64,000 nt of DNA from Streptacidiphilus sp. 4-A2 (lineage in GTDB: Bacteria > Actinomycetota > Actinomycetes > Streptomycetales > Streptomycetaceae), in contig JAAFYY010000001.1 of the NCBI GenBank assembly GCA_014284505.1, positions 5,443,845 to 5,507,844 of the forward strand, given 5' to 3'. This document shows positions 1 through 9,968 of this stretch, one piece after another (position 1 is the stretch's first letter; every line of letters begins with the position of its first letter). The position numbers and the translations under genes were made by a program. The notes under the pieces are model-generated. The model made no database searches. It was given only the letters and a program-made list of their open reading frames with translations, and was not told the origin of the DNA.

Positions 1-629
1 AGGGTCGGTCCGTAGATCGGCGGGTAGGTGGTGCCGTCGGGCCGGACGCTGCCCTCGTTCGCCTGGGAGGACTCGATCTGGCCGATCCCGGCCAGCATCG
101 GCCAGTCCAGCCGGCAGCCCGGCCGGGAGCGCCGCTCCCGGGACTCGGCCGCGAGATAGGCCAGGTAGACGGTGTGCGGCAGCCGGGGAACGCCGCCGTT
201 CCTCGGCGGCATCGGCAGGTTGGACGGCGCATAGGCGGCTCCGGCCTGGCCCAGTCCGGCCTCGATGTCGGCGGCATCACCGTCCGGGACCATTCCCGCG
301 CCGTCCGGCGGGACAAAGACAGTGCCGACACCGCTCACCGAGAGCGGCTGCGCACCGAAGGCCGGAACCTCCTCCCGCGCCGCCGCAGGGGCCTCGACAG
401 CCGCCCTGCGGGGAGCAAACATGCCTTGCAGAAACGGAATCTGACTTGGCGTCATGGAAAGGTACGCATCGGAGGAGGAGCCCTCCGAGAGCGTTTCCCG
501 AACGGAGTCCGATGCGATCGCCCTCGGCTCCGGCGCGGGTCCGGCTCCCACCAACGCCGCGAGCAACGCTCCGGCGGCACAGACCAGGACCACCTGCCCG
601 ACGGCCAACGGCCGTTTGTGCTCGCTCAT
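1..629 (-). CDS. Lytic murein transglycosylase, 3' part cut by window edge
   Basis: The reading frame enters from an ATG at 629 and runs off the left edge, so only the N-terminal ~209 residues are visible. It opens with MSEHKRPLAVG and a hydrophobic stretch (residues ~11-28) typical of a signal peptide or anchor, followed by a low-complexity linker. Near the visible end (about residues 187-199) is WPMLAGIGQIESSQA, matching the GQ(V/I)ES catalytic-glutamate region of streptomycete soluble lytic transglycosylases that cut the glycan strand of peptidoglycan outside the membrane. Its ATG overlaps the TGA of the upstream gene (ATGA at 626-629), so the two are translationally coupled. The family call is good; the catalytic domain beyond the edge cannot be checked. 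Confidence 0.7.
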   Translation of the reverse strand, partial: MSEHKRPLAVGQVVLVCAAGALLAALVGAGPAPEPRAIASDSVRETLSEGSSSDAYLSMTPSQIPFLQGMFAPRRAAVEAPAAAREEVPAFGAQPLSVSGVGTVFVPPDGAGMVPDGDAADIEAGLGQAGAAYAPSNLPMPPRNGGVPRLPHTVYLAYLAAESRERRSRPGCRLDWPMLAGIGQIESSQANEGSVRPDGTTYPPIYGPT

Positions 630-1381
630 CCGCGGGGCTGCGGTCGGCGACGGTGCAGGAAGACGACGGCCAGCGCCGTGCCCATGGAGAGCGCGATCGC
701 CCCCAGCAGCCGTCCGAAGGACGGTGGTCTGCCGATTCTGGCGCCTGTACTGGCCGCGTCCGCGGCATGGATCCGGGCGTCCGTGGAGGTCACCGCGTCC
801 CCGGCGGACACCGGAACCAGCGGGCGGGAGCCGGCCGGCAGCGCCGGCGACAGCATCGTACCCTTGGGCGCGACCACCGCCAGATCGGACTGACTGTCCG
901 TCATGATCCTGACGCTGCCCGGGGAAAGACTCGCGGGCAGGGCGCGGGGCGAGGCCAGGTTCAGCTGGACCACCTGCTCGACCGGGGCCCCGAGGGCACG
1001 TCCGGCCAGGGTGAGCGCCAGCGGCCGGGCGAAGGGCTCCGACAGCGGGTCACCGGCCAGGGTGTACGCCTTGATGCCGACTGCGGCCACCGTCCGCTGC
1101 GAGGTGAGGCCCTTGTCCGCGAGCAGCCCGTCCACCCCGGACGGAGAGGCGGTGGTGACCCGGACGTCGGTCGGTCCGCGCAGCGCCTCCGGCGGCACCT
1201 CCAGGGTGATCCGCCCGGTCGGCACCAGGGCCGTGACCCGACCCCCGTCCGCACCGAGCACCCGGTGTGCGACGGTCAGGACGTTCAACCCGTCCGCGCT
1301 CGGGGCGGCGGCCCGCGCCGACGAGGCGCACAGGATCAGCACCGCGCCGACGACTACGGCGATTCCGCTGGATCTGGACAT
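626..1381 (-). CDS. Secreted protein with C-terminal membrane anchor, function unknown
   Basis: A 251-residue protein starting MSRSSGIAVVV. Residues ~5-22 form a signal peptide ending in ASSARAAAP. The mature part is a beta-rich extracellular region with repeated Val/Thr-Leu strands, and residues ~228-244 form a membrane segment followed by the basic tail HRRRPQPRG, so the protein is probably held on the outer face of the membrane. A longer frame continues upstream to 1783 but is proline/arginine junk across tandem repeats, so ATG 1381 is chosen. It overlaps the lytic transglycosylase start by 4 nt, suggesting a partner or envelope role for that enzyme. No family recognised. Confidence 0.65.
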   Translation of the reverse strand: MSRSSGIAVVVGAVLILCASSARAAAPSADGLNVLTVAHRVLGADGGRVTALVPTGRITLEVPPEALRGPTDVRVTTASPSGVDGLLADKGLTSQRTVAAVGIKAYTLAGDPLSEPFARPLALTLAGRALGAPVEQVVQLNLASPRALPASLSPGSVRIMTDSQSDLAVVAPKGTMLSPALPAGSRPLVPVSAGDAVTSTDARIHAADAASTGARIGRPPSFGRLLGAIALSMGTALAVVFLHRRRPQPRG

Positions 1382-1440
1382 CTGACGTGCAGTCCCTTCT
1401 GACAGAGGACAGAGGACGAGCAAGGTCGGACTTGGAGGGT

Positions 1441-1485
1441 CAGGAAGCGGGGCAGGAAGCGGGGCAGGAAGCGGGCAGGAAACGG
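1441..1485. repeat. 12-bp tandem repeat, about 3.8 copies
   Basis: The unit CAGGAAGCGGGG occurs at 1441-1452 and 1453-1464, then as CAGGAAGCGGG (1465-1475) and CAGGAAACGG (1476-1485). It lies about 60 bp upstream of the minus-strand start at 1381, in its likely 5' leader or promoter. Confidence 0.8.
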
Positions 1486-1826
1486 ACCGGACACGGGGCT
1501 GGGCATTGAGGGACGGGGTTCCATGGACGCGCGGCGCAAGACCGACGATGCACGCGCGACCGGATTTCCGGCCCCTCTGCCCGGACGAACCGCAGCGGAA
1601 CCGTCCGAATGTCGTATCGAATCCCACCCGGATGGCCGCGTCCGGCCCGCCTCCGGCCGACCTCAGCCCGCCGCGCCGCGAGCCCCCGCCCCGAGGCCGT
1701 CGACGGCGGGCGGCCGGATCTGTCAGAACCCTGGCGCACCCCCGGCCGCTCCCTACCATGAGCCCAGCCAAAAACATGAGCATTGCTCATCTAATGCCGC
1801 TCGTCATGTCCGCGAACACCGCTCAG

Positions 1827-1855
1827 CCCGCCCCGCCCCGCCCCGCCCCGCCCCG
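1827..1855. repeat. CCCCG pentanucleotide array
   Basis: CCCG followed by five perfect CCCCG units, abutting the GAGGAG ribosome binding site of the MFS gene. Copy-number slippage here would change promoter-to-start spacing, not the reading frame. Confidence 0.8.
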
Positions 1856-1865
1856 AGGAGCAGCA

Positions 1866-3115
1866 GTGGCGCATGTCACCGACGACAACCTCCCGCAGAC
1901 CGCGACCCCGTCCACACCGCCCGGGGCAGCGGTCGGCGGACGCTGGCTGCTCGGCTTCGTAGTCGCCAACTTCGGTATGCAGATCGCGTTGCAGACTCCG
2001 AGCACGTTTCTGATACCCCAGCAGATAGCCGCGATCGACCCGCAGGGGAAGGTCACCGCCTACGCCTGGGCCAGCGCCCTGGGGGCGGTCGCCGGGCTGT
2101 TCGCGGCGCCGCTGGCGGGGGCCCTGTCGGACCGCACCACCGGCCGTTTCGGCCGGCGCCGACCGTGGATGCTGGGCGGGGCGGCGGCGTCGATGGCGGT
2201 ACTGCTGGAGACGGGCCTGGCCACCACCGTCTGGGCGGTGTCGCTGGGGGCGCTGCTGCTGTCGGCCGCCATGTGCGCACTGGGGGCCGGGCTCAACACC
2301 GTGGTCCCGGACCAGGTCCCGGTGGGCGAGCGGGGGCGGGTGCTGGGCTGGGCGGCGGTGCCGCAGGCGGCGGGGCTGGCGCTCGGCGGCGTGCTGGTCG
2401 GGATCGCCCCGGGGAACCTCGCCGGGTACCTGGTGCTGGCGGCCGCCCTGCTGCTGGTGCTGCCCTTCGCCCGCTCCACACCCGACCGGCCGCTCGCGCC
2501 TGCGGAGCGGCAGCCGCTGTCCTGGTCACTGCTGCTGGACGGCTGGCGGATCGACCCCCGGCGCACCCCGACTTCGCCTGGGCGCTGGCGACCCGGTTCA
2601 TCATGTTCCTCGGCTACGGCCTGGGCACCCTCTACATCCCCTACTTCCTCAGCGACGTGGTGCACCGCAAGGGGGATCTGCTGCTGGTGGTGGCGATCAA
2701 CGCGGGCGCGGTGGTCGCGGTGGCCGTGGTCAGCGGACGGCTGTCGGACCGCCTGGGGCGGCGCCGGCCGCTGGTCTCGCTGGGCTCGGTGCTGATGGCG
2801 GTGCCCGCGCTGATGCTGGCAGCCTGGCCCACCTGGACGATGACCCTGGTCAGCTCGGTGCTGCTGGGCGTCGGCTTCGGCGTCTATGTCGGCGTCGACC
2901 TGGCGCTGGTCACCCAGGTGCTGCCGTCCGAGACCGACTCGGCCCGGGACCTGGCCGTGGCCGTGCAGATGGGGACCCTGCCGTATGTCCTGGTCCCGGT
3001 GTTCGCGGCGGTGATCATCCACAACCTGGGCGGCTACAGCGGGCTGTACACGGCCTCGGCACTCAGTTCGCTGCTGGGCGCGGCCCTGGTCTGGCGGATC
3101 CACTCGGTCCGCTGA
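1866..3115 (+). CDS. Major facilitator superfamily transporter (one frame break)
   Basis: About 417 residues with twelve predicted membrane segments. It begins at GTG 1866 (MAHVTDDNLPQ), five bases after GAGGAG. The loop between helices 2 and 3 carries GALSDRTTGRFGRRRPWM, the MFS signature D-R-x-G-R-R, and the second half repeats it as GRLSDRLGRRRPL after helix 8, as expected from the internal duplication of MFS proteins. The frame changes near 2564: reading CGCCACCCC in place of CGCACCCC joins LLDGWRIDPRR to HPDFAWALATRF without other damage. It imports or exports a small solute, perhaps a sugar, by proton coupling; the substrate cannot be read from sequence. It stands alone between two minus-strand genes. 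Confidence 0.8.
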
Positions 3116-3251
3116 CCACCGCCCTGCCGCCCGCCCGGGCCCCCACCGGCGCCGGTTGCCGGGCACCGGGTCGTCCAAGGCCCTCAGCGGCACAGGCTCG
3201 GCGCCCGCCGGCGAGGCCGGGCGGCCGGCGCCCGCGCGGGGCCCGCGCCGG

Positions 3252-5248
3252 CTACGCCCCGCGCTCCAGCAGCCGGTCGATCTCACCCGGCGCGCTGGCC
3301 CGGCCGAAGTGCCAGCCCTGGGCGCTGTCGCAGCCGGTCGCCCGGAGCAGCCCGGCCTGCAGCTCGCTCTCCACACCCTCGGCGGTGACCGTGAGGCCCA
3401 GCGTGTGGGCGAGTTGGACCAGCGCGGAGACGATCTGCTCGTCCACCGCCTCGCCGCCGGCCACGGTGTCATGGAAGCCCTCCACGAACGAGCCCGCCAG
3501 CTTGAGCACATGCACCGGCAGCCGGCTGAGGTACGCGAGGTTGGAGTAGCCGGTACCGAAGTCGTCGATGGCGATCCGCACACCCATCGCGGCCAACGCG
3601 TGCAGACCCTCCAGCGGGCGTCCCGCCGGCGCCATGAACGCGCTCTCGGTCAGCTCCAGTTGCAGCAGCCGCGCCGGGAGGCCGGTCGTGCCGAGCACCT
3701 CGGCGACATCGGCGACCACGTCCGAATCCCGGAACTGACGGGCCGCCAGATTTACGCTGACATACAACGGACTGTCAGGAAAGCGCTCCAGCCAGTCACT
3801 TGCCTGCGCGCAGGCGGTCTCCAGCACCCAGCGGCCGAGCGGGACAATCGCGCCGGTGTCCTCGGCGATGCTGATGAAGCGGTCCGGGGAGAGCTTGCCG
3901 AACTGCGGGTGCTGCCAGCGGACCAGCGCCTCGACCCCGAGCAGCTCCGCCTCGGCCCGGCCACCCTGGAGGCCCACCAGCGGCTGGTACTCGACCACGA
4001 ACTCGCCCCGTTCCAGGGCGGGCCGCATCGTCGTCGCCAGTACCTGCCGGGTCATCTGGCTGGCGATCCGCTCCGGGTCGTAGAAGGCCCAGCGCGCCCG
4101 GCCGTCGGTCTTCGCCCAGTACAGCGTCGCGTCGGCGTCCTTGACCAGCTCGGTCGGGGTGCCGTCGGGGACCGGGCGCTCCACCACGCCCACGCTGGCG
4201 GTGGCCACCACCCGCTGTCCGGCCAGGTCGTAGGGGGCGCCCAGGATCTCCACGATCTCGGCGGCGAGCGCGGAGAGTTCCGCACCCCGGCGCTCTGCGG
4301 GACCAGCACGGCGAACTCGTCCCCGCCCACGCGCGCCACCAGGTGGCCGCGTGCGGTGAACTGCTCCAGCCGGTGGGCGACGGCGACCAGCAGTTCGTCG
4401 CCGACATGGTGACCGAGGGTGTCGTTGACGGCGGAGAAGCCGTCCAGATCCAGGTAGCAGAGCCCGACCCGGCGGTCGGCGCCGTCAAAGGCCCTGGCCA
4501 GCCGCTCGAAGAAGAGGGAGCGGTTGGGCAGCCGGGTCAGCGGGTCGTGCATGGCCTGGTAGTTCAGCCGGTCGCCGAGCCGCCGGGCCTCGGAGACGTC
4601 CTCGACCATCGCCAGCGTGTACTGCGGCAGTCCGTCGGCGCCCCGGATCAGCGAGACGGTGATGTTGGTCCACACCGGGTGGCCCTGCCGGTGGATCAGC
4701 CGCTTCTCCAGCCGGATCCGGTCCCGGTCGCCGCGCACCAGCTCACGGTAGATCCGGCGCGGGTCCTCCTCGACGTCCATCAGCTCATGGATGTGCAGCC
4801 GGATCAGCTCGGGCACGGTCCGGCCGAGCATCTCCGCCAGCGCCTGGTTGGCCTCGATGATGCGGTCGTCGGAGTCGACCAGGGCCATGCCGATACCGGC
4901 ATCGGTGAACGCGGCGCGGAACCGGGTCTCGCTGGCCCGGAGCGCTTCCTGGAGATGCGCCGTACTTGCGTGAGCTTCGTCACATTCGGGGCAGATCCCG
5001 ACAGCCAGGTGCCCTCCGGACACGCACATACGTGGCGTCGCGCCGGCCTTGAGATCCAGGACAGCCTCGATGGAGGTACTTTCACCGCGACAGCACTCAT
5101 GCCGGTACTTGTAGTCATGCTCATGCCAACGCCCGTACCCGTACCCGACCCCGCGCCAACCCCCGTACTGGCACCGCTGCCGTCCTCGCCGCCCTGGGCT
5201 CCGCTCGGGCCTGGCACAGCTCTCCTGTCCTGTGCTCCGCTCGACCAC
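3252..5248 (-). CDS. PAS-GGDEF-EAL cyclic-di-GMP enzyme (one frame break)
   Basis: A soluble protein of about 660 residues: a PAS domain (SETRFRAAFTDAGIGMALVD onward), then GGDEF with an intact RVGGDEFAVLV active site, then EAL with LGVEALVRWQHP, VNLAARQF, LELTES, IDDFGTGYSNL and TAEGVES all present. Both a cyclase and a phosphodiesterase could therefore be active. The order matches streptomycete RmdA-type proteins, which act mainly as phosphodiesterases controlling development; that assignment is by architecture only. The frame breaks near 4295, where restoring one G (CAGGAG for CAGAG) joins the halves. The N-terminus is uncertain: codons before ATG 5029 encode odd GYGYGRW-like low complexity, so translation may begin inside that stretch. 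No membrane segments. Confidence 0.82.
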
Positions 5249-5531
5249 TACGCACGGTAGCGATCATAGGTCGGGAGCTCATGGCTGAGCCACCGTTAGC
5301 GGAGCGATTCACTCGTGCGAGGACACCGCCGGAGCGGAGCAACCCCCCGTACCACGGGCGTGCGGGTCGCCCGCACCGGTTTCCGGCACCGCCCACGCGC
5401 CCCTGCACACCCCTTGCGCGTCCCGTCCGCAGAGCTTTCGCGCACGCACCGGCCACCGTCCGCACCCACGCACGGTGGCCACGGACGGCGTCCCCGCACG
5501 GTGCCCGTGCCCGCCCCGGCCGGCCCGGCCC

Positions 5532-6683
5532 TCACCCCAGCGGCAGGCGGAACTCCGTTTCCCGGCCCGCCGTTTCAAAGCCGAGCTGCTCATTGATCGC
5601 GATCATGTGCCGGTTGCTGTCGGCGCAGACAGTGGTCACCTCCGCCACCTCCGGATGCGCCCCGAGCAGCCACTGGAGCATCGCCGCCTTCACCCACAGC
5701 CCCAGGCCCCGCCCCCGGTGCGCGCGCACCACGGCGGTGTCCGACTGCCGGGCCGACGGGCCGCCGCCGGCCTTCAGCACGATCTCGCTGAACCCGGCCA
5801 CCGCTTCCTGCCCCTGCTCGTCCAGGTAGAGCGCGGCCACCGTCAGCAGCGCGTCGCCGCGGGTGGCGGCGACCTCGGCCATGGCCCGCACCCACGCCTC
5901 GTCCCAGCTCGCCCGGGCCGGGCCCGCCCCCTCCCCCGGCATGTCCGCCATCGCGTTCCTGGCCTCCGTGTACGGCGCCACCAGGTCCGCCGGGACCACC
6001 CCCTGCCAGCGCACCAGGTGGTAACCCTCGCTGGCGGCCTTCACCGTGGCGCGCAGCGCCGCCTGGTCGCAGTCGGCCACCCTCAGCCGCAGCCGCACCA
6101 GCTCCGAGCCGGGGGCGAAGCCCCAGGCCGTCAGCGCCCGCTCGGCCGCCGTACCGGCCGGGGCGGCCACCAGCAGGCTCGGCCGCCCCTCCGCCACCGC
6201 CTCCGCCCGGAGCGCCGCCAGCAGCGCGGAGCCCACGCCCTGCCTGCGGTGCCCGGGGTGCACCTCGATCCGGAACCGGGCCGGGCCCGGCACGGCGCCG
6301 GCCTCCGGCAGCCGCAGCCAGGCCCGTCCGACCGCCTGGCCGTCGGCGTCCCGGGCCAGCCAGCGCAGCGTCCGGCCGCCCGGCATCGACGTACCCAGGG
6401 TCGCCGCCACCCGCTTGCGGTCCGGCCCCTCGGCCCGGGGCTCCCCGGGACCCGCCCCGCCCGCGGCCTCCCATGCGCCCTCGGCCTTCTCGCCCTCCAC
6501 GGCCTCCACGGCCTCCTCGGAGGCCGTCCGCAGCCGATGCCAGCCGTCGATCTCGTCCTCACGCAGGGCCGGGCCCTCACCCACTCGGACGACCGCGATG
6601 TGCTTGTCATGGTTCTGCTTCTGGGGCACGCGCCAGCCTCCGCGATCGGGGCGCACCGGCCTGCCGGACGCCGACATCCCCAC
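5532..6683 (-). CDS. Tandem-GNAT N-acetyltransferase
   Basis: An uninterrupted 383-residue protein with two GNAT folds. The N-terminal one carries FRIEVHPGHRRQGVGSALL, the acetyl-CoA loop (R-x-x-G-x-G/A); the C-terminal one carries VVRAHRGRGLGLWVKAAML followed by CADSNRHMIAINEQLGF, a second acetyl-CoA site with the N-x-x-M-x-x-x-N helix seen in mycothiol-synthase-like and other double GNATs. It acetylates an unknown amine. The first ~18 residues before VPQKQNHDKH look non-native, so GTG 6629 is a plausible alternative start. It is followed by the cyclic-di-GMP gene on the same strand at about 280 bp. Confidence 0.8.
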   Translation of the reverse strand: MGMSASGRPVRPDRGGWRVPQKQNHDKHIAVVRVGEGPALREDEIDGWHRLRTASEEAVEAVEGEKAEGAWEAAGGAGPGEPRAEGPDRKRVAATLGTSMPGGRTLRWLARDADGQAVGRAWLRLPEAGAVPGPARFRIEVHPGHRRQGVGSALLAALRAEAVAEGRPSLLVAAPAGTAAERALTAWGFAPGSELVRLRLRVADCDQAALRATVKAASEGYHLVRWQGVVPADLVAPYTEARNAMADMPGEGAGPARASWDEAWVRAMAEVAATRGDALLTVAALYLDEQGQEAVAGFSEIVLKAGGGPSARQSDTAVVRAHRGRGLGLWVKAAMLQWLLGAHPEVAEVTTVCADSNRHMIAINEQLGFETAGRETEFRLPLG

Positions 6684-6792
6684 AGCATGCGCGATCGCCC
6701 GGATCAGGAACAGGGCCTGCCGGGTGTGAGTCCGTTCACGCGACCGACCACCTCACCCCGGTCCCCGGAGGTCCGCGCCGGTCGGCAAGCCG

Positions 6793-8078
6793 CTAGAGCC
6801 GGTGCCGGGCGGTCATCGCCGGGGCACGGCCCACGACCGCGCCACCGGAGTTGAGGAACCGGGCCACCGGGAGGGTGGCCGCACCGCGGGCGACGGCGTC
6901 GGGGCCGAGCCGGCCGAGTTCGATCACGGTCCGCGAGAAGGGTAGCGCAGGGCGTGCTCACGGGCGGTCTCGCGGATCCTGGGCCAGCAAGCCGGTCCGC
7001 CAGCAGCAGTCCCGCCCAGCCGCCGATGATCACCCGCTCCGGATTGAACAGGTTGACCAGGTTGCCGATGCCCACACCCAGGTGCAGCGCGGTGTCGTCC
7101 AGCACCGCCCGGGCAGCACGGGCCTGCGCCGCGGAGCCACCGCTCTCGGCGACGCTCAGGATCTGCCGCAGCGCCGCCTCCTCGTCGGCGCCGTCCGCGG
7201 GTGGGGCGCCGATCGCCTCGCGGTAGCGGGCGATCACCGACTCGGCGCCGGTGTAGGCCTCCAGGCAGCCCCGGGAGCCGCAGCGGCAGCGCCGTCCGCC
7301 GATCGCCGCGGTCACATGCCCCCACTCGCCCGCGCCGGTGCCCGACCCGCGGTAGGGCGCGCCCGCGGCCAGCACCGAGGCCCCCACCCCGGAGCCGACC
7401 AGCAGGAACACCGTGTCCGCCGCCTCCGGCCCGGACCGGAACCACAGTTCGGCCTGGCCCATCGTGGTCGCGCCGTTGTCGATGAACACCGGCAGATCGG
7501 TGACCTCGCGCAGCATCGCCTCCAGCGGGACGCCGTCCCAGCCGATGGTCTGGCAGTGCACCACGGCCTCGGGTGTGGCCTGCACGATCCCGGGCACCCC
7601 GATGCCGACGCCGAGGATCTCCGCACCGCCGGCCTGGCTCCGTCCGCCGCGCCGCCGGGCGCGGGCCGGGCGCCGACCGAGGCAAGGCCGGAGGCGATCG
7701 CCTCGACCACCACCTCCGGCCCGTAGTGCCCGGCACGCATCGGGATGTCCGCGCGGGCAAGCTCGTTGAGAGCCAGGTCGAACCGCTCCACCCGGACATG
7801 GGTCTCCCGACGTCCACCCCGACCACCTGGAACCGGGAGGCGTCGACCTCCAGCAGGATCCGCGGCCGGCCACCCTCCGACTCCACCGCCCCGGCCTCGA
7901 CCACGATCCCGGCCTCGATCATCTCCGCGACCACATTGCTCACCGAGGCGGTACTGAGACCGGTGGCCCGGCTCAAGTCCTGGCGGCTGACCTGCTCATG
8001 GAAGTAGAGATGACGCAACAGCAGCGACCGGTTCGACCGCCGCAGATCCCGGACGTTCCTTCCGGCCTGGTCTGCCAT
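6793..8078 (-). CDS. ROK-family transcriptional repressor (several frame breaks)
   Basis: Starts at ATG 8078 (MADQAGRNVRDL) after a GGAGAGGAAGG-like ribosome binding site and ends at TAG 6793. The N-terminus is a winged helix-turn-helix (LSRATGLSTASVSNVVAEMI), followed by a ROK sugar-kinase-like domain: GVGIGVPGIV, FIDNGATTMG, LLVGSGVGASV, the zinc/ligand site EWGHVTAAIGGRRCRCGSRG with CxCGxxGC, and NLFNPERVIIGG. This is the NagC/XylR-like architecture that binds sugars or sugar phosphates and controls carbohydrate genes. The frame changes near 7806 (GGGGAG read as GGGAG), 7640, 6985 and 6945. Nearby chitin-utilisation genes make an aminosugar ligand possible, but no target site is proven. 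Confidence 0.8.
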
Positions 8079-8633
8079 GGGCCTTCCTCTCCTGAGCGGC
8101 GCGGGACCGCGCTGCACCCTATCGCCGCGAACACGCCGGACGCACGCCGGCAACCCCGCGGCCGCCACGGCCCAACCCCTTGACGGGAGCAGTATTCCAG
8201 AAGTTAAATCACAGCTCGAACTAAGTCATGAGAAAACCAGCCCCAGGACCGCCGCCGCCCCCGCCGGGCCTGACTCCCGACAGGGACGCGGCGGCCCACC
8301 CACCACCCACGCGGGCGACGGGGGTCACTGACGCTCCGCCGCCTCCCATAACTCCGACGGCTCCGACCGCTCCGACGGCTCACACGGCTCCCGGCAAGCC
8401 GGCACGGTACGGAGCGGAAGGCCGAGGCGCACCGAGGCAGCCCGCCGCTCGCGCACCTCCGTCCGGTAGGAGTGCATCCCGTACCGGCACATACGCCGAC
8501 CCTACGAGCCGAACTCGCCCGCCAGCGACCGCGTTTCCCACCCGAACGCCCAACGGCCCCGGCCCCGCCACCGGTGCGGCGATCCCGCGTCCGCGCTTCC
8601 AGGCGTCCCCGCCACGGGTACAGACATGGGCGC
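8079..8633. other. Intergenic region between ROK gene and tRNA-Lys
   Basis: About 555 bases with no supported gene; the frames here are proline/threonine-rich and lack family similarity. An AT-richer block at about 8195-8230 (AGAAGTTAAATCACAGC) is the likely promoter area for the minus-strand ROK gene. Nothing else recognised. Confidence 0.4.
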
Positions 8634-8677
8634 AAAAAAGACCAGGGCCTCCCCGCCGAAGCGAGAAAGCCCTGGTC
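8634..8677 (-). terminator. Intrinsic terminator of tRNA-Lys
   Basis: Read on the minus strand, GACCAGGGC (revcomp arm 8669-8677) pairs with GCCCTGGTC (8640-8648) and is followed by six T (8634-8639). It sits 18 bp beyond the tRNA 3' end. Confidence 0.85.
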
Positions 8678-8694
8678 GCACTGCGTTCCTACGG

Positions 8695-8768
8695 TGCGCC
8701 GCCAGGGACTCGAACCCCGGACCCGCTGATTAAGAGTCAGCTGCTCTAACCAACTGAGCTAGCGGCGC
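8695..8768 (-). tRNA. tRNA-Lys (anticodon CTT)
   Basis: A full cloverleaf of 74 nt. The acceptor stem GCGCCGC/GCGGCGC is perfect, the D-loop has AGTTGGTTAGA, the anticodon arm is GCTGA-CTCTTAA-TCAGC giving anticodon CTT for AAG, and the T-arm is GGGGTTCGAGTCCC. The discriminator base is A; CCA is not encoded. A rho-independent terminator follows. Confidence 0.96.
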
Positions 8769-8932
8769 ATCGTGCCTGGCCTTGTTGCTTCCCGCCTGGG
8801 CACAGCAGAAATACTACCTGACCTGGGAGGGTGCTGCTGACCACCCTCGCGTCCCGGCGTCGGGAACAGACCCGGCCGGGTGCGGGTTGGCACCAGGTGT
8901 CCGTTCCGTTCGCCGTCCGGGAGCCGATCACC

Positions 8933-9968
8933 GTGAGTCATGCCGACGCACCCACCCCCCTGTCGATCCTCGACCTGGCCACAGTCGGTAACGGGTACAC
9001 CCCGACCCAGGCACTGGCCGCGACCACGACCCTGGCCCGCAAGGCCGAGGCCTGGGGCTTCCATCGGTTCTGGGTCGCCGAGCACCACGGCATGCCCGGC
9101 GTGGCCAGTTCCGCGCCCGCCGTGCTGCTGGCGCACCTGGCGGCGGCGACCACGACCATACGGCTCGGTTCCGGCGGGGTGATGCTGCCGAACCACGCGC
9201 CGCTGGTGGTCGCCGAGCAGTTCGGCACGCTGCACGCGCTGCATCCGGGGCGGATCGACCTGGGGCTGGGCCGGGCGCCCGGCACGGATCCGGCGACCGC
9301 GCGGGCACTGCGGCGGGGGCAGCTGGACGAGACGGCCGAGGAGTTCCCCCGGCTGCTCGACGAGCTGATCCACTTCCTGGACGCGGACTTCCCGCACGGC
9401 CACCCCTACCAGCGGTTGCGGGCGGTCCCCGGGCAGGCGAGCGCGCCGGGGAGCGGGCGTCCGCCGATCTGGCTGCTCGGCTCCTCCGGCTTCAGCGCCC
9501 GGCTGGCCGGGGAGATGGGGCTGCCGTTCGCCTTCGCGCACCACTTCAGTGCCGCGAACACGGTGCCGGCGCTGGATCTGTACCGGGAGTCGTTCCGCCC
9601 CTCGGAGGTGCTGGCCGAGCCGTACGCGCTGATCGGCGTGGGTGCGGTGGCCGCCGACACCCCGGCCGAGGCCCGCCGGCTGGCCGCCTCGGGGGCGCTG
9701 GGGATGCTGCGGCTGCGGCGCGGATGCCGGGCCTGGTGCCGACGCCGGAGGAGGCCGCGAACTACGCCTACACCGAGATCGAGCGCGACTTCATCGACTC
9801 CTGGCTGGCGAATGTGGTGATCGGCGACGTGCCGGAGGTCCGTGAGGGCCTGGAGGAGCTGCGGAAGCCACCGGCGCGGCGAGCTGATGATCACCAGAAT
9901 ATCCACGGCCACGAGGCCAGGCAGCACTGTACGAGCTGGTGGCCGAGGCGTACGGGCTGACCGGATGA
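8933..9968 (+). CDS. LLM-class flavin-dependent oxidoreductase (frame breaks near the end)
   Basis: Starts at GTG 8933 after GGGAGCC, with MSHADAPTPLSILDLATVG. It shows bacterial luciferase-like TIM-barrel motifs: GFHRFWVAEHHGMPG, AAATTTIRLGSGGVMLPNH, PLVVAEQFGTLHALHPGRIDLGLGRAPG and PPIWLLGSSGFSARLAGEMGLPF. Proteins of this subgroup use FMN or F420; the substrate is unknown. The first ~260 residues are in one frame. Breaks near 9718 and around 9870-9920 disturb the last ~80 residues, which resume as LVPTPEEAANYAYTEIERDF and end YELVAEAYGLTG at TGA 9966-9968. Its stop overlaps the next gene's ATG (ATGA). Confidence 0.82.

Larger units (their letters stand above)
1382..1865. other. Divergent intergenic region with two short tandem repeats
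   Basis: 484 bases without a convincing gene between the secreted protein (minus) and the MFS transporter (plus). It holds the 12-bp repeat at 1441-1485 and a CCCCG array at 1827-1855 next to the transporter ribosome binding site GAGGAG (1855-1860). AAAAACATGAG-like AT-richer sequence around 1765-1795 is the likeliest promoter neighbourhood, but no clear -35/-10 pair is assigned. Confidence 0.4.

Noticed and set aside
2540..2590. Programmed ribosomal frameshifting in the MFS gene and others.
   Set aside because: No slippery heptamer with a downstream structure is evident, and the same kind of base loss recurs in many unrelated genes, so a common sequence-quality cause fits better.
8228..8749. 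A Pro/Thr-rich 173-codon frame next to tRNA-Lys.
   Set aside because: It runs through the terminator and tRNA, has no ribosome binding site and no domain.
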